This document shows positions 59,729 through 64,000 of a DNA stretch of 64,000 nucleotides, piece after piece. Under the pieces are notes generated by a model. That model saw nothing but the letters and a program-made list of their open reading frames with translations. It ran no database searches and was not told where the DNA came from. The stretch's first letter is position 1; every line of letters begins with the position of its first letter. Where the stretch lies: NCBI RefSeq assembly GCF_008386695.1, contig NZ_VUOC01000002.1, positions 1,480,481-1,544,480 of the forward strand, written 5' to 3'. Both the position numbers and the translations under genes were made by a program. This stretch comes from Chitinophaga agrisoli. Lineage in GTDB: Bacteria; Bacteroidota; Bacteroidia; Chitinophagales; Chitinophagaceae.

Positions 59729-59771
59729 ATGACAAAAAGATATAAAAAGCGCAAAAGTATTTAATAATTGA

Positions 59772-59790
59772 GAATTAAGAATTAATAATG
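59772..59790. repeat. 19-bp interspersed repeat, copy 2
   Basis: Identical over 19 bases to 52174-52192; found in the 59729-59840 spacer within a longer AT-rich stretch of related units. Confidence 0.55.
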
Positions 59791-59840
59791 AAGAATTAGG
59801 CAGAAGCGCGCTCAGAATGAAACACTTGTGCCCGGACCGG

Positions 59841-60413
59841 TCATTCCCTGATTATATCCATTCTGCCATCCTGGTGGATCTTTATAATACGGGAAGGAGG
59901 TTTACGCTCCGTATCCTGCTGCCGGTGCTGTACTACATAATTCACGCCACGGCGGATAACAGGGCTGATATCTGCAAATACGCCCGGCGCCGGCTCCCCG
60001 CTGATATTGGCAGAGGTGGATACCAGGGGCTTACGGAAGCGTTTGATCAGGTGGCGGCAGAATTCATCCTGTACTATACGTATAGCCACGCTGCCATCTT
60101 CGTGCACCGCGCTGGGGGCCAGTCCCAGGGCGCCGTCGTAAATTACGGTGGTAGGACGGTCGAAACCGTTGATAATATTGGCAATATCCGGATGAGGATG
60201 GGCAATATGTTTCAGGAGATCGCGCACATCTGCCAGCAGGATGACCATGCTTTTACGCTCATCCCGCTGCTTAAGCGCAAACACATCTTTAACCGCCTCT
60301 TCATTGGTGGCATCGCAACCAATGCCCCATACGGTATCTGTAGGGTATAAAATAAGCCCGCCTTCGTGGAGCACTCTAAGGCTGGCGGTGATATCGTTTT
60401 CGAAGTCTGACAT
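59841..60413 (-). CDS. L-threonylcarbamoyladenylate synthase (Sua5/YrdC/YciO family)
   Basis: A 190-residue YrdC-fold protein: LYPTDTVWGIGCDATNEEAV at the start (nucleotide pocket), KQRDERKSMVILLAD, and SVAIRIVQDEFCRHLI with PLVSTSANISGEP near the end. It makes the threonylcarbamoyl-AMP needed for t6A37 in tRNA. Several related paralogues exist in bacteria, so YciO-type function cannot be excluded. Confidence 0.88.
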   Translation of the reverse strand: MSDFENDITASLRVLHEGGLILYPTDTVWGIGCDATNEEAVKDVFALKQRDERKSMVILLADVRDLLKHIAHPHPDIANIINGFDRPTTVIYDGALGLAPSAVHEDGSVAIRIVQDEFCRHLIKRFRKPLVSTSANISGEPAPGVFADISPVIRRGVNYVVQHRQQDTERKPPSRIIKIHQDGRMDIIRE

Positions 60414-60456
60414 ACGTTTTTATTTGATAAAGAGGCAGCCCCTCTCCTGTTCTTGT

Positions 60457-61587
60457 TTATAGTCCTTTATATACTTCCATCATGGCGGCGGCGCATTTAT
60501 CCGCCGTAAAACGCTGTGCATGGGCCCAGCCTTTTTCCCTCATATCCTGTGCCAGCGCCTGATCTTCTGTTACCTGGCGGATAGCCTGCGCAATAGACGC
60601 CGGCTGCAGGGGATCCACATACAGGGCCGCATTGCCCGCTGTTTCTGCAAAGCAGGAGCCCCGGGAGGTAATGACCGGCGTACGGCTCCATAACGCTTCC
60701 AGGATAGGAATACCAAAACCTTCAAATATAGAAGGATAAAGCAACGCCTGCGCAGCCTGGTATAACAAAGGCATATCCGCATTAGCCGGGCGCTGCCGCT
60801 CATTGAGCCATATGATCTGCTCCGTTAATCCATTCGCAGCTATATAAGCTTTTACTTTCTTTTTGTAGGCGCTACCATCGCCTAAAACCACCAGCGGCAT
60901 ATTAAACCGGCCTTTCAACTGCTGCAGGGCCTGTACAATGCCCAGTAGATTCTTACGTTCAATTACGGAGCCTACATACAGCAGGTATTGCTCCGGCAGC
61001 CCGTACCGCTGTTTCATGGACTGCAATTCCTGCGGCGTATGCGGCACTGCAAAAGAAGGGTCGCAGCTTTGATAAACAACGGCTATTTTATCTGCCGGTG
61101 TATTATAATAGGTAAGCAGGTCTGCTTTTGTCTGCTCGCTGATCGCCACCACTTTATGTGCATGCTCACAGGCATATCTGGCCTTGCGGCGGTAAGTCAG
61201 CACATCTATAGGATTATATTGACCGGGGTATCGCTCAAAGATCAGATCGTGCATAGTAACCACCGTCTTTACCCCGCTGTGGTGGATACCAAAAGGGACC
61301 TCATGGCTAAGGCCATGATATAGATCTATTCCATCGCGTTGCAGATCGCCCACTACGTATTTACTGCGCCAGGCAGAGCGGAACCAGCGGTGCCATTGCT
61401 TTTGCGGCAGCACTGTTTGCATACCAGGGTAAGCGGCGGTGTTGAAAAGGCCTGTTTGCTTAGGCGCAAAGAGATAATAGTGGTGTTCCGGGAAATATGT
61501 AGCCAGGGCGCTGATCAGGGAACGGCTGTAGTTGCCCAATCCTGTATTATTCTGAAAAGCCCGTTTGGCATCGAAGGCGATGTTCAA
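60457..61587 (-). CDS. GT4-family glycosyltransferase
   Basis: A ~376-residue GT-B glycosyltransferase. A TTG start at 61585-61587 gives the usual opening NIAFDAKRAFQNNTGLGNYS; the longer frame to 61737 would cross the dapD promoter and adds a poorly conserved stretch. Domain marks: VVTMHDLIFERYPGQY, LLYVGSVIERKNLLGIVQAL, LVVLGDG and the donor site LYPSIFEGFGIPILEAL. It transfers a sugar from a nucleotide donor, probably to a cell-surface glycan. No other glycan genes are beside it. Confidence 0.88.
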   Translation of the reverse strand: MNIAFDAKRAFQNNTGLGNYSRSLISALATYFPEHHYYLFAPKQTGLFNTAAYPGMQTVLPQKQWHRWFRSAWRSKYVVGDLQRDGIDLYHGLSHEVPFGIHHSGVKTVVTMHDLIFERYPGQYNPIDVLTYRRKARYACEHAHKVVAISEQTKADLLTYYNTPADKIAVVYQSCDPSFAVPHTPQELQSMKQRYGLPEQYLLYVGSVIERKNLLGIVQALQQLKGRFNMPLVVLGDGSAYKKKVKAYIAANGLTEQIIWLNERQRPANADMPLLYQAAQALLYPSIFEGFGIPILEALWSRTPVITSRGSCFAETAGNAALYVDPLQPASIAQAIRQVTEDQALAQDMREKGWAHAQRFTADKCAAAMMEVYKGL

Positions 61588-61724
61588 CTCTGCTGATTTA
61601 TTGGTTTTACGGTGTGTAACGGATAGGCAACTAGCGTTGACCGTTAATACCGGAGGGCAAAGTAAGCAAAAATTTTGCGAGTGCAATATGGGCATCTCCA
61701 CTGGATAAAGTCCCCTCACTATTT

Positions 61725-61732
61725 TATATTTG
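61725..61732 (+). promoter_or_regulatory. Candidate -7 box (TATATTTG) for dapD
   Basis: TATATTTG fits TAnnTTTG, 17 bases before the dapD ATG, in the spacer shared with the divergent glycosyltransferase gene. Confidence 0.5.
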
Positions 61733-61749
61733 TGCAAAAATTATCACCA

Positions 61750-62562
61750 ATGGAGCTAAAAGAACTAATCCAGGCCGCTTATACCGATCGCAAATTATTA
61801 GAGGAAACTCAGTATTCAGATGCGATAAGGGCGGTGATAGAAGCTGTAGACAAAGGTAAATTAAGAGTAGCGGAACCCACCGACAATGGCTGGCAGGTGA
61901 ATGAGTGGGTGAAACAGGCCATACTCCTTTACTTCTGCATACAGCCTATGGAGACTATGACCCTTGCGCCTTTTGAGTTCTACGACAAAATGAAGCTGAA
62001 GAGCAATTTTAAAGAGCTTGGCGTGCGCGTAGTACCCCATGCAGTAGCCCGTTACGGCGCTTATATTGCTAAAGGCGCTATCCTGATGCCTTCTTATGTG
62101 AACATTGGCGCTTATGTAGGCGAAGGCACTATGGTGGATACCTGGGCAACAGTAGGCTCCTGCGCCCAGATAGGCAAACATGTGCACCTGAGCGGCGGCG
62201 TAGGTATTGGCGGCGTACTGGAGCCCCTGCAGGCCAGCCCTGTAATTATTGAAGATGGCTGTTTCATTGGTTCCCGTTGTATCGTGGTAGAAGGCGTACA
62301 TGTGGAAGCAGAAGCGGTGTTAGGCGCCAATGTTGTGCTGACACAGTCCACCAAGATCATTGACGTTAGCGGCAGCGAGCCGGTAGAATACAAAGGCCGT
62401 GTACCAGCCCGCAGCGTAGTGATACCGGGTACTTATACCAAGAAATTCCCCGCGGGCGAATACCAGGTTTCCTGTGCCCTGATCATTGGTCAGCGTAAAG
62501 CATCCACTGATCTGAAGACCAGTTTGAACGATACATTGCGTGAATTTAGCGTAGCAGTATAA
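61750..62562 (+). CDS. dapD: 2,3,4,5-tetrahydropyridine-2,6-dicarboxylate N-succinyltransferase
   Basis: A 270-residue left-handed beta-helix acyltransferase from the ATG at 61750. The hexapeptide repeats (SYVNIGAYVGEGTMVDTWAT, GSCAQIGKHVHLSGGVGIGG) and the catalytic-region NVVLTQSTKIIDV are clear, as is the closing CALIIGQRKASTDLKTSLN. It succinylates tetrahydrodipicolinate in lysine and diaminopimelate synthesis. It stands alone. Confidence 0.96.
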   Translation: MELKELIQAAYTDRKLLEETQYSDAIRAVIEAVDKGKLRVAEPTDNGWQVNEWVKQAILLYFCIQPMETMTLAPFEFYDKMKLKSNFKELGVRVVPHAVARYGAYIAKGAILMPSYVNIGAYVGEGTMVDTWATVGSCAQIGKHVHLSGGVGIGGVLEPLQASPVIIEDGCFIGSRCIVVEGVHVEAEAVLGANVVLTQSTKIIDVSGSEPVEYKGRVPARSVVIPGTYTKKFPAGEYQVSCALIIGQRKASTDLKTSLNDTLREFSVAV

Positions 62563-62634
62563 AGATCTTATTGAAGCCTATAGCGGGTAACCTGGCATGG
62601 TTTCAAAAAAATTTGGAAGTTTTAAAAAAGTGCA

Positions 62635-62642
62635 TACCTTTG
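62635..62642 (+). promoter_or_regulatory. Strong Bacteroidota-type promoter for tRNA-Leu
   Basis: TTTG (62612-62615) and TACCTTTG (62635-62642) are separated by exactly 19 nt, matching the consensus TTTG-N19-TAnnTTTG. The tRNA begins 26 bases after the -7 box. Confidence 0.75.
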
Positions 62643-62667
62643 CAATCCCTAACACGGTAAATGGATT

Positions 62668-62751
62668 GCCCAGATGGCGAAATTGGTAGACGCACTGTGT
62701 TCAGGTCGCAGCGTTCGCAAGGACGTGCTGGTTCGAATCCAGTTCTGGGCA
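62668..62751 (+). tRNA. tRNA-Leu (CAG)
   Basis: An 84-nt class II tRNA. Acceptor GCCCAGA (62668-62674) pairs with TCTGGGC (62744-62750), A discriminator at 62751. The anticodon stem CTGTG/CGCAG frames the loop TTCAGGT with anticodon CAG, so it reads CUG. A long variable arm follows, and the T loop GTTCGAATCC is normal. The full CCA is not encoded (ACCG). Confidence 0.95.
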
Positions 62752-62756
62752 CCGCT

Positions 62757-62782
62757 AAAAGGTCGGAAGAAATTCCGGCCTT
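62757..62782 (+). terminator. Terminator after tRNA-Leu
   Basis: GGTCGGAA (62761-62768) pairs with TTCCGGCC (62773-62780; one G-U) around GAAA, followed by a T6 run. Confidence 0.85.
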
Positions 62783-62881
62783 TTTTGTTTTTGGGGTGGT
62801 TCATATCTGGTCCTGTATGACTCTGGTCTTTGTTTTCTAATATCGCTTATACGCAGACATTACGCAGTCCATTAAAATCAA

Positions 62882-62918
62882 AAAAGCCACAGTACACTAA
62901 AACGGTACTATGGCTTTT
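62882..62918 (-). terminator. Terminator for the ABM monooxygenase gene
   Basis: AAAAGCCACAGTAC (62882-62895) pairs with GTACTATGGCTTTT (62905-62918) with one mismatch. The A run to the left gives a T tract on the minus strand, just downstream of the 62956-63249 gene. Confidence 0.75.
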
Positions 62919-62955
62919 CCGCCTTTAAAGAACTTTATAAACGTGATTTGCCCGG

Positions 62956-63249
62956 CTATTTAACCGCCAAAATGTCCACCTCTTCAATCGATGGGGCTTT
63001 AGCAAACAAGTCCGGCGCTATGGCCATTAGTTCTGCAGCTAATTCGCCATGCAAATGTGCGGTTCGCGCTTCTGCTGTCTCAAAAGCATCGAAAACGCCA
63101 AAAGTGGAAGGCCCCAGTTGTAACCCATACCAATTGACAGTTAACGGCTCTTTTTGAGCCAGGAATAGTCCATTTTTAATAAACGCAGCCGCTTCCTGTT
63201 CTTTCCCGGGCTTAGCCTCTAAGCGTACCAGAAATCCAAATTTTACCAT
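62956..63249 (-). CDS. Antibiotic-biosynthesis-monooxygenase (ABM)-fold protein
   Basis: A 97-residue dimeric alpha/beta-barrel-type protein: FGFLVRLEAKPGKEQEAAAF, then TVNWYGLQLGPSTFGVFDAF and the Ala-rich helix HLHGELAAELMAI. Members are quinol monooxygenases or stress proteins; the short length fits a YgiN/ABM type. It lies 108 bases downstream of a DUF417 gene on the same strand, a pairing that suggests an oxidative or electrophile stress unit. Confidence 0.85.
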   Translation of the reverse strand: MVKFGFLVRLEAKPGKEQEAAAFIKNGLFLAQKEPLTVNWYGLQLGPSTFGVFDAFETAEARTAHLHGELAAELMAIAPDLFAKAPSIEEVDILAVK

Positions 63250-63357
63250 TTTGTTCTTTGTTAGATGATTAGAAATAATGATTCAATATTTTAGCCTGAA
63301 GTACCTGATGGATCTGCTATTGTTCTGGTGGTGATTTGAGATCTCTTCCATTGTCTG

Positions 63358-63897
63358 CTATTTCCCGGGGTGTTGGTCAAGCACTGCTTTGTGCCCAAAT
63401 TGACTGATAAGGTATAAGGAGGCCCCAAGGTTCAGCACATCTTTGAAAAGAAATAGCCCTAAGAAGCTCATATAGTTAATCCCATTTACATTAACCAGCG
63501 CCCCGGGAGTGGTAATTAACATGGTACTGGTTACGAAGAACATCACCACCGCCACTGCTCCGCCAACCACGCCAGCCTTCGGTTTAAACATGCCGGTGAT
63601 GATCAGGATGGCTGCAATAACCTCAGTAAGCCCGATCAGATCGGAGCCATGATAGACGCCAAAAAGCTTGAAATGCCAGCTGATCAGCGGACTGTTATCC
63701 ACCAGTGGAACAATACCATCCGCACCGGGCGCCGTCATCTTATAAGAACCGGCCCACAATAACATCACGATCATACCAGTGCTGATCACAGTGAAAGGGA
63801 GATTTTTCCGGGTTATCCAGTTGGCCAGTTTGATGATCATACCCTGTCCTTCTGCATGCACATCTTTATCTTCGGAGATGATGGCTGTGTTTTTCAT
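63358..63897 (-). CDS. DUF417 (YkgB/RclC-like) membrane protein, second copy
   Basis: A 179-residue protein with four membrane segments (about 35-55, 85-105, 112-135 and 148-168). Shared with the copy at 29220: LWAGSYKMTAPGADGIVPLV and NSPLISWHFKLFGVYHG-like stretches, then FLGLFLFKDVLNLGASLYL. It has an N-terminal charged extension (residues 1-22) not present in the other copy. It is upstream of the ABM gene on the same strand. The two DUF417 copies are diverged, so this is an old paralogy or separate acquisition. Confidence 0.85.
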   Translation of the reverse strand: MKNTAIISEDKDVHAEGQGMIIKLANWITRKNLPFTVISTGMIVMLLWAGSYKMTAPGADGIVPLVDNSPLISWHFKLFGVYHGSDLIGLTEVIAAILIITGMFKPKAGVVGGAVAVVMFFVTSTMLITTPGALVNVNGINYMSFLGLFLFKDVLNLGASLYLISQFGHKAVLDQHPGK

Positions 63898-64000
63898 TGT
63901 TAACCTTTGATTTTAATTTCAAAAAAGTTTTACCAGGGTAAAAAGTTGGGAGTTGTCAAGCGTCTTCATGCTTATATGTTTAATATTGAAACGCTTTCTA

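Noticed and set aside
1-64000. CRISPR arrays, insertion sequences, prophage genes, rRNA
   Set aside because: No regularly spaced direct repeats of CRISPR size, no transposase or integrase motifs, no phage structural genes and no rRNA sequence were recognised.

Overview
The window looks like a chromosomal segment of a Bacteroidota bacterium, most likely a Chitinophagaceae / Chitinophaga relative. Reasons: two large TonB-dependent receptors with CarboxypepD_reg-like N-terminal domains; a LytS-type kinase with Reg_prop/Y_Y_Y repeats next to a LytTR regulator; many lipoproteins with short signal peptides; fused RibBA; PASTA protein plus Ddl; and promoters of the Bacteroidota type (a TAnnTTTG -7 box, once with TTTG at exactly 19 nt, upstream of tRNA-Leu). 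The genus is inference; no rRNA is present.

Layout. 1-3.8 kb: end of miaB, a sigma-54 activator, lptE, a repeat protein and secG, closed by a terminator. 3.9-7.1 kb: mltG, a YihY/BrkB membrane protein and a thioredoxin-fold protein. 7.2-9.7 kb: a large secreted M14 peptidase (minus strand). 9.7-13.6 kb: a visibly AT-rich minus-strand island of small genes (an Imm8-like gene, several putative immunity proteins, two lipoproteins, a tiny membrane protein and a gene broken by two frameshifts). It looks like an orphan array of polymorphic-toxin immunity genes. 13.7-23.3 kb: TonB receptor, gamma-glutamyltransferase, DinB-like protein, lipoprotein, BioF-like PLP enzyme, coiled-coil protein, TraB/GumN protein, secreted asparaginase. 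23.4-31.1 kb: TamB, AraC regulator with DUF417 protein, RibBA. 31.1-35.1 kb: a long regulatory region with an 11-bp repeat palindrome, then an Oar-like TonB receptor.

35.2-41.8 kb is the most interesting metabolic region. An alpha/beta hydrolase, an ATP-grasp ligase, a YbdK-type GCS2 carboxylate-amine ligase, a class I glutamine amidotransferase, a second ATP-grasp-like protein and a membrane protein lie head to tail on the plus strand. They look like a pathway making (and perhaps hydrolysing) an unknown small peptide or amide. It is followed by RidA, rhodanese, a PASTA protein, Ddl, a deletion-derived remnant of a ferredoxin next to the intact ferredoxin, and an acyl-CoA reductase.

46.6-64 kb is mostly housekeeping: HtrA/DegP, the LytTR/LytS pair, ProS, a Gly/Tyr-rich surface lipoprotein, a FadL-type porin, a pRiA4b ORF-3-like protein with miaA, CCA-adding enzyme, Sua5/YrdC, a glycosyltransferase, DapD, tRNA-Leu(CAG), an ABM monooxygenase and a second DUF417 protein. 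tRNA modification and maturation are well represented (miaB, miaA, cca, sua5). No insertion sequence, CRISPR array, prophage or rRNA operon was seen.
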